Origin: Formosa undariae
GTDB lineage: Bacteria; Bacteroidota; Bacteroidia; Flavobacteriales; Flavobacteriaceae
Direction of reading: 5' to 3'
Assembly: GCF_042427615.1 (NCBI RefSeq)
Contig: NZ_JBHMEZ010000032.1
Span: 1 to 64,000, forward strand
Length of the DNA: 64,000 nt
Position 1 is the stretch's first letter. Every line of letters begins with the position of its first letter. Shown in pieces: positions 47,001 to 54,743 of the stretch. Position numbers and translations under genes: made by a program. Under the pieces are notes generated by a model. It saw only the letters and a program-made list of their open reading frames with translations. It was not told the DNA's origin and did not search any database.

Positions 47001-47068
47001 TTACTTTGAGAGTGGCTTTGAAAAATCAATAAAAAACTTAAACAAACAAAAACAAACCATTTTTTCAT
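44024..47068 (-). CDS. M64-like metallopeptidase with nested carbohydrate-binding and SprB-type domains
   Basis: 1014 residues, signal peptide ending SHSQ. Residues about 45-310 form a zinc peptidase with H191-E-I-S-H195 ... G-D202-E-Y, the HExxHxxxxxxDEY arrangement of M64 (IgA-peptidase-like). Then come an Ig-like region, a SprB-type repeat (SGGKAPYTYIWSDGSTTE, about 425-470) and a second one that is split: its first half (SGGTAPYTVQWQDA, about 518-531) is separated from its second half (INLAPGDYSFVVTDANN, about 675-692) by a CBM6-like module (YEAEDATFSIP ... NLDYLRLP). A LamG-like C-terminal domain (about 800-1014) follows. No T9SS C-terminal signal is evident. The gene begins a unit with DUF1080, sulfatase and esterase genes. 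Confidence 0.8.
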   Translation of the reverse strand: MKKWFVFVCLSFLLIFQSHSQSKRVAYEPWTESQIDKFMEKTELIPISVTGDKDNRINVVIVNQWTSSDKAPYNSPEMRGEFVKDIEESLVAALTYGDERAQTAYSHYKEFFNVYGLWAPHMPEFKVGIGIPEIDAMRDKLFLPWKDENRGWITFLIMPNRESGGGGAARNLEGRYGTAVIAGNGIGKMLHEISHTCMSLGDEYTTGATGTSAFPTYAAELEYDREKMKWRKWIDPSTPLPTPYEEQYIDKIGAFEGNQYHLVDYYRSTAQGCIMGAGVFDNTEHMCPICNQRVSMRAYDLVDPVNSFTPSTNAISISGKKKIHFSVDHIKPEPNTQVARWYLNGKLIATGSSELDVEFGEISNYELVCSITDETPTIKPDPPFAVFPQFDVAWTITNTAPSSSARELSVSLSAKQKDKKVTASNTIKPNVSGGKAPYTYIWSDGSTTETLDNVGKGIYDVTIIDSEFRTAKAHYSIYESSLSASKKSSKSKKNAKEITVVSDIKASDIGEDNGSVALSFSGGTAPYTVQWQDADYVYGASQIYEAEDATFSIPEHDIKTFFNASENTFVNFKDKEGKITWNVEVANSGIYPVDVIYAGIDLKGSDAQVSVNGKLQKDLMHFNQTRPLYTGWDYATVKVYLSEGFNTVSVVSNGESIPNLDYLRLPASVSMISVNETESINLAPGDYSFVVTDANNLVTEKTITIPEVYAFEVDNLNIDTEGEHAVKIENPIANYSYKWYAKDASNRTKESYESPLFIGTTFSPKTKGNYYVAVKNNLTQAESVNRVGFAVGDIADKRTVAIDPSELERGSVLFWLDATDMDGDRKEDVIAPARGPVSAWRDKSRRSSANALFTKYEPNKLNGKGVAGFDQVWLSIMDEEVKDYQTVIMVYKESSMSFPGSSLFKGLETLMGKSENTKTSLFDESKTDSKTKNGSVFLNGKKVNPFVTPNPMDYCLLTVQLDSKSGIPLRRTEGLWEADLAEFIVINRVLEDWERKGVEEYLRRKWLAKVDVKF

Positions 47069-47251
47069 ATATAGGAGATACTTTAACTATAAAACACGTT
47101 TAACTTTTAATCTTTTGCTCCTTACAGAAATAAAAAAGAGCTTACAGTAGACTTAATTCAATATTAAAAAAAAGTTATTAATATCATTTTTAATAGACAC
47201 CACAGATTATTTGTTTCCAAAAATAATAAGATGAGGCTCCTTTATTAGTTA

Positions 47252-47283
47252 TAAAATTAACCAAACATAATACTATCTTAACT
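47252..47283 (-). promoter_or_regulatory. Shared susC-type promoter/operator element, copy 3
   Basis: On the minus strand it starts GTTAAGATAGTAT and ends TAATTTTAT, again with 19 nt between TTA and the TAATTTTA block. 25 of 32 positions agree with copy 2. It lies 184 nt upstream of the M64 start, implying common control of that unit and both transporters. Confidence 0.5.
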
Positions 47284-47470
47284 AAATTTAAGAAAGCGTT
47301 GCTTTATTGAAAAAAATATTAACGGATTTGATTGCTAACATTTCTTTAGAAAGTATATATAAACACATGAAATTGGCTTGAAGAAACAGGGTAAATAAAA
47401 CTTAATAACGGATACATAAATGCAACATATACAGTATTAAAAACACCTCCTAAAAAACCTAAAACGAAAA

Positions 47471-47500
47471 AATCCCAGGTTAAACTATTAACCTGGGATT
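47471..47500 (-). terminator. Rho-independent terminator after the susC-2 unit
   Basis: A perfect 12-bp stem (AATCCCAGGTTA / TAACCTGGGATT) with a 6-nt loop; the minus strand continues TTTTTTCGTTTT. It lies about 97 nt beyond the stop at 47597. Confidence 0.9.
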
Positions 47501-47596
47501 AAAAAAAAACTCAAACACTACATGAAAAATCTTCTATTTATTAAAAAATTAACCAAACTAAATAAATAGAAAATATTTTAAAACGGTTCACATGTA

Positions 47597-48619
47597 CTAT
47601 ATATGTGTAACGGTTGGAAATCTAATTAAAATCTCCCAAGTTCCAGGACCATTAATTCTAAGATTGGTTCTAAAGTTTAACCAATACCGTCCATTTATTG
47701 GGTCGTAATCTTCATTATCATCTAAATTACCAAGGGTCCCTTCTGGAATATGGTAATACATTAACGGGTTTTTATGATACCACGTATAGTATGGAAAAGG
47801 TGTTACTGGAAAATGATAGATAAAAGCTTCATCGGTAAGTTCTGTATTAACAGATGATTGTTCGTAAGATGGTAAATTTGAACCTGACCAATTAGGCAAC
47901 ACCTCTCCTGTCTTAGGATTAAACGGTGTACCGTTCTTGTCTACAACTTTAAGTATAACAGTAATACCTGGTGCTGATTCGTCTGAAATTTTGGTTACTG
48001 TGTTTATTTCACTATCACCGGTGTTCAATACATCCACTGACTCAGTAACATTATATATAGTCTTTACCGGATCTAAACTTCTCACTTGCACACGTGTACC
48101 ATTAACAAAGGTCACAGCTTCAAAAGGTGTAATCTCAACTTGACCAATATTTGGAAACACATCTGATCCTCTTACATTTGATATTTTTAAATCAAATTCG
48201 TATTGTTCTGCTTCCGCATATTGTGTATTTGCATTCCAACGTATTTCCCCATTTACAGTATTAAAATTAAATGCAGGAGCATCTACATACACCAACTTTT
48301 CTTCTATCTGCGCTAACGTACTATCAGTCTCGTAATTATAGGCTTCCAACCAGTTTACTATAGGTCGCTCAGTTAATAAATCTTCTGCTATCTCACCAGT
48401 TTCTTTATTTCTAATTTCTAACATTTCGACTGTAAGTGGCTTCGTCGATCCATCTGGTAATAATTTCCCGGTACTAACATCTGTACCTGACTGTACATAC
48501 AATACAGGGTTTTCATATTTTATATAACCACTTAAATAACCTGTTTCCACTTCACTACATGCCGCAATAAGAAAAGACAGAGACAGTGCAGCCATTATTA
48601 TTTTATTTGTTTTTTTCAT
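47597..48619 (-). CDS. DUF5007-like PUL surface lipoprotein
   Basis: 340 residues with lipoprotein signal ending IAAC (C21). It is mostly beta-rich, with YLSGYIKYENPVLYVQSGTDVSTGKLLPDGSTKPLTVEML near the start and a C-terminal aromatic part (PVTPFPYYTWYHKNPLMYYHIPEG). It resembles the DUF5007-type proteins found behind SusD in PULs (recalled family, not confirmed by search). Probably a surface glycan-binding protein. It is the last gene of the susC-susD-fasciclin unit, 11 nt behind the fasciclin gene and before a strong terminator. Confidence 0.65.
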   Translation of the reverse strand: MKKTNKIIMAALSLSFLIAACSEVETGYLSGYIKYENPVLYVQSGTDVSTGKLLPDGSTKPLTVEMLEIRNKETGEIAEDLLTERPIVNWLEAYNYETDSTLAQIEEKLVYVDAPAFNFNTVNGEIRWNANTQYAEAEQYEFDLKISNVRGSDVFPNIGQVEITPFEAVTFVNGTRVQVRSLDPVKTIYNVTESVDVLNTGDSEINTVTKISDESAPGITVILKVVDKNGTPFNPKTGEVLPNWSGSNLPSYEQSSVNTELTDEAFIYHFPVTPFPYYTWYHKNPLMYYHIPEGTLGNLDDNEDYDPINGRYWLNFRTNLRINGPGTWEILIRFPTVTHI

Positions 48620-48630
48620 AAGTATATTTT

Positions 48631-49302
48631 TTAGTTTTCAACAAAATGATTTTGTATGAAATAGAACATGGTATGACTATTTTCCAACACGTGTATCACA
48701 CCTGTATTAGTTTGAATACCAGAAGTTTGAGCTCTTTCAATTACATCCAATTCTTCATCTGCAGGAATTGTTCCTGAAACGTCTAACCCAGCACCTCTAA
48801 TAAATGTATAATACACATATTCAGGCCATGTACTTACTTGATTTGTATAATCGTCTTCTACAGCAATTAACGCCACGCCAACATCGTTCCCTAATAAAGT
48901 CTGATGCACTTGAGTATCATCTGTTAAATCTGTTCTATTTAATTTAGAAGGTACGATGTACATCTTTAAAGAATCTCTTAACGTTTCTACAGGAATGTCT
49001 TCCATAGACCATTCTACAAACGGATCTTGAGCAAGTGTATCTTGGAACTTCTTATCTAAATAATTTTTTATCGAAAAATCTGTTGGCGGAAAAAAGGTAA
49101 CATCACCATTAATCTCTTCTTGCAATCCAGCACGATCTATAAGAAGAACTAGTGTATCGAATACTGGGTTTGTTTGTAAATACTCGTACGTCGTCATATT
49201 TACATTTGGATCGTGCACGCCACCATCTATTAGGTAATCACTTTGTTCGCAACCCACAAAAGCAATTGCTACAACAAATATTAAAAGAATATATTTTTTC
49301 AT
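48631..49302 (-). CDS. Fasciclin-domain lipoprotein
   Basis: 223 residues, lipoprotein signal ending FVGC (C18). A single fasciclin-like domain is suggested by MTTYEYLQTNPVFDTLVLLIDRAGLQEEINGDVTFFPPTDFSI and a late ATIPADEELDVIERAQTSGIQTNTGVIHVLENS-type ending (GVIHVL is the conserved H2-like block). Such lipoproteins often accompany SusC/D pairs and may bind glycan or stabilise the complex. It is 22 nt behind SusD-2 and 11 nt ahead of the DUF5007-like gene. Confidence 0.78.
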   Translation of the reverse strand: MKKYILLIFVVAIAFVGCEQSDYLIDGGVHDPNVNMTTYEYLQTNPVFDTLVLLIDRAGLQEEINGDVTFFPPTDFSIKNYLDKKFQDTLAQDPFVEWSMEDIPVETLRDSLKMYIVPSKLNRTDLTDDTQVHQTLLGNDVGVALIAVEDDYTNQVSTWPEYVYYTFIRGAGLDVSGTIPADEELDVIERAQTSGIQTNTGVIHVLENSHTMFYFIQNHFVEN

Positions 49303-49324
49303 ATGTCTTGTCTATTTTAAAGTA

Positions 49325-50809
49325 TTAATAAGTAATAGTTGCCCAGAACGGATTCTGTACTAATAATGGATTGTCGATGATATACGAAGATGCTACTGGC
49401 CAGTAATACCCTTTTTGCTCTTCACGCACTGAAGTCATCCACGAAATATCGTCCCACTCATCATTACGAATTCTATCAAACATTGCATGCCCTTCACTAA
49501 TAAGCTCTCTTGTACGCTCTAGATAAACTTCATGTTGTAAATCGGCATCTGCACCATCAAAATTTGGAGCGCCAGCTCTTGCTCTTATCGTATTTAACAA
49601 TGTTCTTGCTTCTCCATATTGTCCTAGTTTCGCTAAAGCCTCTGCTCTTAAAAGCATGATACCCGATAATCTAAACAATAGTGTATTACAAATTCCATGA
49701 GTAGTAGTGATGGTTTTATTAGCCTCATCTTCATAAACTACACTCGCATACTTTAAAGTAATTGGACGTTCGGTTTCCCAGAATCCAAAAAATCTTTTTA
49801 TTCTTACATCTGTTGAATCATACAAAGGCTCTACCGTCTCCTTTCTAATGTTTAAAGTAGCACCTTTTTCTACATAGCCAGGAATATCTATATATGGATA
49901 ATAAAGTGTTTTTTGAGCCATACCATTATTCGAGTAAGATTCACTATCCCCGTAATCGATATTTAATTCGAATACACCTTCTGTAGAGCGTCCAACAAAC
50001 ATATTTACTACCGCTAAAGAATCAGTATAATCTACTAAAGAATATCCACCTTGAGAAATCATATTCGCTGCCGCAACTTCCGATTCTGCTGGTTTATCCA
50101 TCCAAAGGTACACGTGTGCCATAAGTGCTTGCACAGATCCTTTGTTACCTTGTACTGCCCACTCTGAACTTCCAAAGACACCATAATCAAGGTATTGTTC
50201 TGCAATTTGTAAATCTACTATACATTGCTCTAACACTTCCATTTCTGGTGATTGAGATACATTTATAATATAACCATCTTCAGTCAACACATCATTAACC
50301 TCTGTAACTGCCTCTAGCACTAATGGCACATCTCCCCATACTTTTACCATATAGAAATATGTAAATGCTCTTAAAAAGTAAGCTTCTCCAAGTATTTTTT
50401 CTTTCCCTTCAAGGCCATTGTCAAAAAGTGATTCATCTAATTTGGCTGTTTCTTCAAGAACAAGATTACACTGCGCAATGACTTTAAAGAAAGGTCCCCA
50501 TTGCATTTCAGATGCACTAGAATTCGGAAAACTCGTGGTACCAAATTTTTCTGAATTTGTTAATGTTTTATACCGTACAGTTGTACCGTTTAATTCTCCC
50601 CAATTTAAAAACAGGTTCCCTTTTAACAATGCGGTACGAAGCAAAGAATACCCTCCCGCTAAGGTTTGTTGTGCGGCACTTTCTGAAGTCCAAAACACAT
50701 CACCATATGTTTCGTTAATAGGCTCCATCTCTAACCAATCGCTACAGCTATTGAATAGTAAACCTGACATAACGAAAAGTGCTATTATTTTATATTTAAA
50801 ATATTTCAT
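49325..50809 (-). CDS. SusD/RagB-family glycan-binding lipoprotein (pair 2)
   Basis: 494 residues, lipoprotein signal ending LFNSC (C22) and the SusD start SDWLEMEPINETYGDVFWTSESAAQQTLAGGY. The helical core has GEAYFLRAFTYFYMVKVWGDVPLVLEAV, and the C-terminus YLERTRELISEGHAMFDRIRNDEWDDISW and the final DNPLLVQNPFW, both family hallmarks. It is shorter than SusD-1 (573 residues) and not closely similar by eye, so the two pairs likely take different oligosaccharides. 24 nt behind SusC-2. Confidence 0.95.
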   Translation of the reverse strand: MKYFKYKIIALFVMSGLLFNSCSDWLEMEPINETYGDVFWTSESAAQQTLAGGYSLLRTALLKGNLFLNWGELNGTTVRYKTLTNSEKFGTTSFPNSSASEMQWGPFFKVIAQCNLVLEETAKLDESLFDNGLEGKEKILGEAYFLRAFTYFYMVKVWGDVPLVLEAVTEVNDVLTEDGYIINVSQSPEMEVLEQCIVDLQIAEQYLDYGVFGSSEWAVQGNKGSVQALMAHVYLWMDKPAESEVAAANMISQGGYSLVDYTDSLAVVNMFVGRSTEGVFELNIDYGDSESYSNNGMAQKTLYYPYIDIPGYVEKGATLNIRKETVEPLYDSTDVRIKRFFGFWETERPITLKYASVVYEDEANKTITTTHGICNTLLFRLSGIMLLRAEALAKLGQYGEARTLLNTIRARAGAPNFDGADADLQHEVYLERTRELISEGHAMFDRIRNDEWDDISWMTSVREEQKGYYWPVASSYIIDNPLLVQNPFWATITY

Positions 50810-50833
50810 ATATATATTTTTAAAAGTTTTTTA

Positions 50834-53800
50834 TTAAAATTTAACATTCATCCCCAAAGTAATCTTACGAGGCTGTGCATAACCAGATCCCATATCGTAA
50901 CCGGCAACATTTACACGCTCTGCATCTGGACCTGTAAATTTCTGGAATGTAGCCACGTTAGTCATTGTACCATATACACGTAAACCTTTAAATCCGATTC
51001 TCTTTAGTAAAGCTCTATCAAAATTATAACTCAAAGTAATACTCCCAATCTTAAAGTAATCCCCGTCTTCTAACCAGATTGATTGTTGCGTTCTGTTATT
51101 TAAATAATTATTTCCACCTGGATCTAAAGACGCATATTTAGTAACATCTCCTGGCTCTCTCCAATAATCGAAATTACTAAGTACAGGTGTATTGTAATTT
51201 GACCAATTGTAAGGAATCTGACTTGCGTTATCTTTACTAATACCCCATAAACTAGTTACTAAGGTTTGGTTAAATATTGTTCTATCTGCAGTGAAACTTG
51301 AAACGATACGTAAATTCCAATTTTTATATGAGAATGTATTTGTAATACCTCCTGTATACTTTGGATTTGGATCTGCACCCGGAATCACAATATGGTCGTC
51401 TCCAAACTCTATAATATAATCTCCATCTACATCTACATAGCCATAACTACCTACTTTTGTAGATCCGTTAAACTGTATTGGCAACAAACTTCCCGTGTAA
51501 GGATCTACTGGTATATCGTCTACAGTGCTATATACTTCCCCTGTATTTTCTAGGAAGTAATACGAGTTAAGCGCCTCTCCTACTGTTAAACTTCTAGTTC
51601 CTGTTACCCAGTCACGGTTACCGTTTGGTAATGCTGTAATTTGGTTGGTGTTATGCGCCACGTTAAACCCGACTTGCCATTGAAAATCTTTAGCTGGATC
51701 AAACACATAAGCATTTAAAGAAAATTCCCATCCGTAGTTTCTAACTCCAGCGATATTTGCTTGAGATTTAGTATATCCACTTTCCACAGGGAAATCGACA
51801 TCAAATAATAAATCTGTAGTTTCACGATTATAAATTTCTGGTGTCATAAAAATTCTTCGATTAAACAACTCTAAGTCTAATGCTAAATTCCATTGTGTAG
51901 AACGCTCCCAAGATAAATCTTGGTTGGCAATTTTACTATAATTAGGAGTAACCACTGTTGTACCGTTATAAGTTGATACCGGACGCGTACCTGTACCTAA
52001 ACCGTAACCTGCACTACCTGTATCGTACGTATTAAAACGTAAATAATCATTAGAAAACTGACTACCGTTAACACCATAACTTGCGTATAATTTTCCAAAA
52101 CTAATCCATGGTAAAGCCTCTTGAACAAAAGACTCTTCAGAGAATACCCAACCTGCTGAAATAGCAGGGAAATAACCCCATCTTGTATTAGAACCAAAAC
52201 GAGAAGAAGCATCTGCTCTAAAGTTTACATCGACTAAATATTTTTCATCAAATCTATATCCTAAACGCCCCCAAAAAGAAAGCATTCCGTTTTCAGAAAA
52301 TGTACTTCTACCAAAAATATTTTCTTGATCTATACCCGTAACGGTTTGTATTTGATCACTAGCAGAATCAATACCTCCTACTCTAATTAGATCACTCTGA
52401 TTATAATTAAGAGATGTTCCTACTAAAGCATTAAAAGAATGAACTTCTTTATACGTTTTTGTATAAGACAAGAAGTTATCCATATTCACATTTTTAGTAC
52501 CCGTACTCGTGTACTCTGCATAAGACTCTCCAGAAGAATTTATTGTAGATGGTACAAAATAATCCCGCTTTGTAGAATTTGTTGAAAGCGATACTGTATT
52601 ATTAAAATACAAACCTTCGATAAGTTTAGCTCTTAACGTGTTACTAAACGACACCGTATAATTAATGTTTTCGTTTCTAATATCATCATATCTACCTAAT
52701 AATGCAGATTCTTCTAAAGGTGACATATATAACAAAGAAGAATTCATTCGTAATGGGTTTATAGGAAATGTTCCTGTAGAGGCGTTTGTATTCCCTAACC
52801 CTGTTTGTCTGTCTACATATCCTAAACGTACAACCGTTTGGTTATCTACCTTGTCATTAATTTTAATACCTAAGTTAATACTTGCAGAAATACGTGAAAA
52901 TCCAGTACCTACAACAATTCCTTCTTCGTCGTAATATCCAAGATTCACTCTATAGTTAGATTTCTCTGAACCTCCAGACACACCAAAATCATAATTCTGA
53001 ATGATACCTGGTTGGTAAAATAACCCTTGATAGTTTACATTATTATTAAACGCTGGGTTTAAACTATCTGAAAGAATCATTGGCACATTGTCTCTAATTC
53101 TGTCATAATTCCAATAATTATTAAGTAAATCGTATTTCGCATTTCGTTCGGCAACACCGGTTTCAACATCTATCAAATCAGGCGTATTAGACACCCCTAA
53201 ATAGGTGTTAAATGTAAAAACAGGCGCTCCAATTTTACCTCTTTTTGTTTTAATAAGTACAACCCCATTTGCTCCACGAGAACCGTAGATAGCAGCAGCG
53301 GAAGCATCTTTTAAAATATCTATCGATTCGATATCATTCGGGTTAAGAGATGCAAGGAAGTTTGTATTTGTCGCATCGAAACCTGCTAAATCTTCAAGGG
53401 TAGTTGGAACACCATCAAGGACATATAATGGATTAGAAAATCCAGTACCTCCAGCACTTAATTCTCCATCTATATCAGACGATATATTTGTATTACCACG
53501 AATAACAAAAACATCTTTTACTCCTGGCTCTCCAGATAAAGATTGAATGTTAACCCCAGCAAGTTGACCTTGTAAAACATCTTCGAAAGTAGATGCTGGA
53601 AAGTTTTCGATATCTTCTGCTTTAACACTTACAATAGAAGCTGTTGCATCTTTTTTCTTAATAGACTGGTATCCTACAACTACGACTTCGTCTAAACTTT
53701 CGCTTTCTTCTAAAAGCTTTACATTAACTACAGTCTGTCCTGTTAATTTAACTTCTTGAGTTACCATTCCCATATAAGCAAACACCAAGGTTTTATGCTG

Positions 53801-54127
53801 TATAGGAGCGTCAATAGTATACTTACCATCAAAAGACGACACAACTCCAATAGAAGAACCTTTTAAATATATTGTAACTCCCGGTAATGTAACACCATTT
53901 ACATCTACAACCGTACCTGTAATAACAGTATCTTGAGGTACAAGTTCTTCAGATTTTTTAACATCGCCATCAGTAAAGCTACTCATCTCGTTGAGTGGCA
54001 CACTTGACGCCATCGCATTCACACCGCTTATAAATAAAAGAAGAACGGCGACTTGCGTGACCATATTTTTATTTATTGCTAGTAGTCGCAATAGTGAGAT
54101 TTGTTTATAACAGTGTTTTTTTTTCAT
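50834..54127 (-). CDS. SusC/RagA-family TonB-dependent transporter (pair 2)
   Basis: 1097 residues. A long charged N-terminus precedes the hydrophobic signal (VTQVAVLLLFISGVNAMA); then the carboxypeptidase-like regulatory domain (GTVVDVNGVTLPGVTIYLKG), TonB-box region DEVVVVGYQSIKKKDATAS, plug domain (LQGQLAGVNIQSLSG, IESIDILKDASAAAIYGSRGANGVVLIKTK) and the barrel ending KITLGMNVKF. Imports oligosaccharides with SusD-2. An element shared with the susC-1 promoter region lies 141-172 nt upstream of the start. Confidence 0.95.
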   Translation of the reverse strand: MKKKHCYKQISLLRLLAINKNMVTQVAVLLLFISGVNAMASSVPLNEMSSFTDGDVKKSEELVPQDTVITGTVVDVNGVTLPGVTIYLKGSSIGVVSSFDGKYTIDAPIQHKTLVFAYMGMVTQEVKLTGQTVVNVKLLEESESLDEVVVVGYQSIKKKDATASIVSVKAEDIENFPASTFEDVLQGQLAGVNIQSLSGEPGVKDVFVIRGNTNISSDIDGELSAGGTGFSNPLYVLDGVPTTLEDLAGFDATNTNFLASLNPNDIESIDILKDASAAAIYGSRGANGVVLIKTKRGKIGAPVFTFNTYLGVSNTPDLIDVETGVAERNAKYDLLNNYWNYDRIRDNVPMILSDSLNPAFNNNVNYQGLFYQPGIIQNYDFGVSGGSEKSNYRVNLGYYDEEGIVVGTGFSRISASINLGIKINDKVDNQTVVRLGYVDRQTGLGNTNASTGTFPINPLRMNSSLLYMSPLEESALLGRYDDIRNENINYTVSFSNTLRAKLIEGLYFNNTVSLSTNSTKRDYFVPSTINSSGESYAEYTSTGTKNVNMDNFLSYTKTYKEVHSFNALVGTSLNYNQSDLIRVGGIDSASDQIQTVTGIDQENIFGRSTFSENGMLSFWGRLGYRFDEKYLVDVNFRADASSRFGSNTRWGYFPAISAGWVFSEESFVQEALPWISFGKLYASYGVNGSQFSNDYLRFNTYDTGSAGYGLGTGTRPVSTYNGTTVVTPNYSKIANQDLSWERSTQWNLALDLELFNRRIFMTPEIYNRETTDLLFDVDFPVESGYTKSQANIAGVRNYGWEFSLNAYVFDPAKDFQWQVGFNVAHNTNQITALPNGNRDWVTGTRSLTVGEALNSYYFLENTGEVYSTVDDIPVDPYTGSLLPIQFNGSTKVGSYGYVDVDGDYIIEFGDDHIVIPGADPNPKYTGGITNTFSYKNWNLRIVSSFTADRTIFNQTLVTSLWGISKDNASQIPYNWSNYNTPVLSNFDYWREPGDVTKYASLDPGGNNYLNNRTQQSIWLEDGDYFKIGSITLSYNFDRALLKRIGFKGLRVYGTMTNVATFQKFTGPDAERVNVAGYDMGSGYAQPRKITLGMNVKF

Positions 54128-54267
54128 AATTATTTTGGTATTTAAATGAATGAATAAATCTTTTTAATGTTAGTAAAATAAGTTTGGCTACCTGTTTTTT
54201 GTTTACATTTTATTTAAGTTTTCTTAATAAAAATCTAAATTATGTTAAATATTAACATTTCCTTTGT

Positions 54268-54299
54268 CTAAAATTAACATAAGAGCATACTATTTTAAC
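54268..54299 (-). promoter_or_regulatory. Shared susC-type promoter/operator element, copy 2
   Basis: On the minus strand it starts GTTAAAATAGTAT and ends TAATTTTAG with a 19-nt spacer between TTA and TAATTTTA. It lies 141 nt upstream of the susC-2 start; copy 1 is 143 nt upstream of susC-1. The same distance and the same internal spacing argue against chance in AT-rich DNA. Confidence 0.55.
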
Positions 54300-54679
54300 A
54301 AAGCAAGCGTAGGGTGTCAGATATTACCTCCAAACTATGCTATATTAACAATTCTTTATAATATTATATTAAAAAGAAACCCCAAATATTGCATTTAAAT
54401 CATTTTATTTAAGATTATTGTTAAAACAACATAATCTCCAACAACACCGACGCCAAAACAGCTATATATCCTCAATATTTACACTAATCTCAATAAGCAG
54501 AAAGTCAAAATCCTAACTAATACGTATAAATATGTTCTACTAATCATCTTACAACAGTAAAAACTCGCATACCTATATAATATGTAACACAAATACGTCC
54601 CCTTACCATAGAACATGAATAAATAATTAGGCAGCTTTAATTATTAAATTTGACAATTTGCAGTAAAGTATAAAACTAA

Positions 54680-54707
54680 AAATGGCCAGAATTTCTTCTG
54701 GCCATTT
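54680..54707 (-). terminator. Rho-independent terminator after GH95
   Basis: A perfect 12-bp stem (AAATGGCCAGAA / TTCTGGCCATTT) with a 4-nt loop and a following TTAGTTTTATAC on the minus strand, about 36 nt beyond the GH95 stop at 54744. Confidence 0.88.
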
Positions 54708-54743
54708 AGAGGTAATTTATAAACTATTATATTTTTAACGTAT

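Larger units (their letters stand above)
47069..47596. other. Intergenic region, 528 nt
   Basis: It holds the terminator at 47471-47500 and the shared susC-type element at 47252-47283, both acting on the minus strand. The rest is AT-rich with no ORF or RNA gene that I can support. It marks the break between the susC-2 unit and the M64 unit. Confidence 0.6.
54128..54743. other. Intergenic region, 616 nt
   Basis: It holds copy 2 of the shared susC element (54268-54299), a nearby 7-bp palindrome (ATGTTAA ATA TTAACAT, 54242-54258), and the GH95 terminator at 54680-54707. The middle (about 54310-54670) is AT-rich with nothing I can assign. Confidence 0.6.

Noticed and set aside
50418..50837. 139-residue open frame on the plus strand
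   Set aside because: It lies wholly opposite the susD-2/susC-2 genes, has no signal or domain, and is explained as a shadow of the codon pattern on the coding strand.
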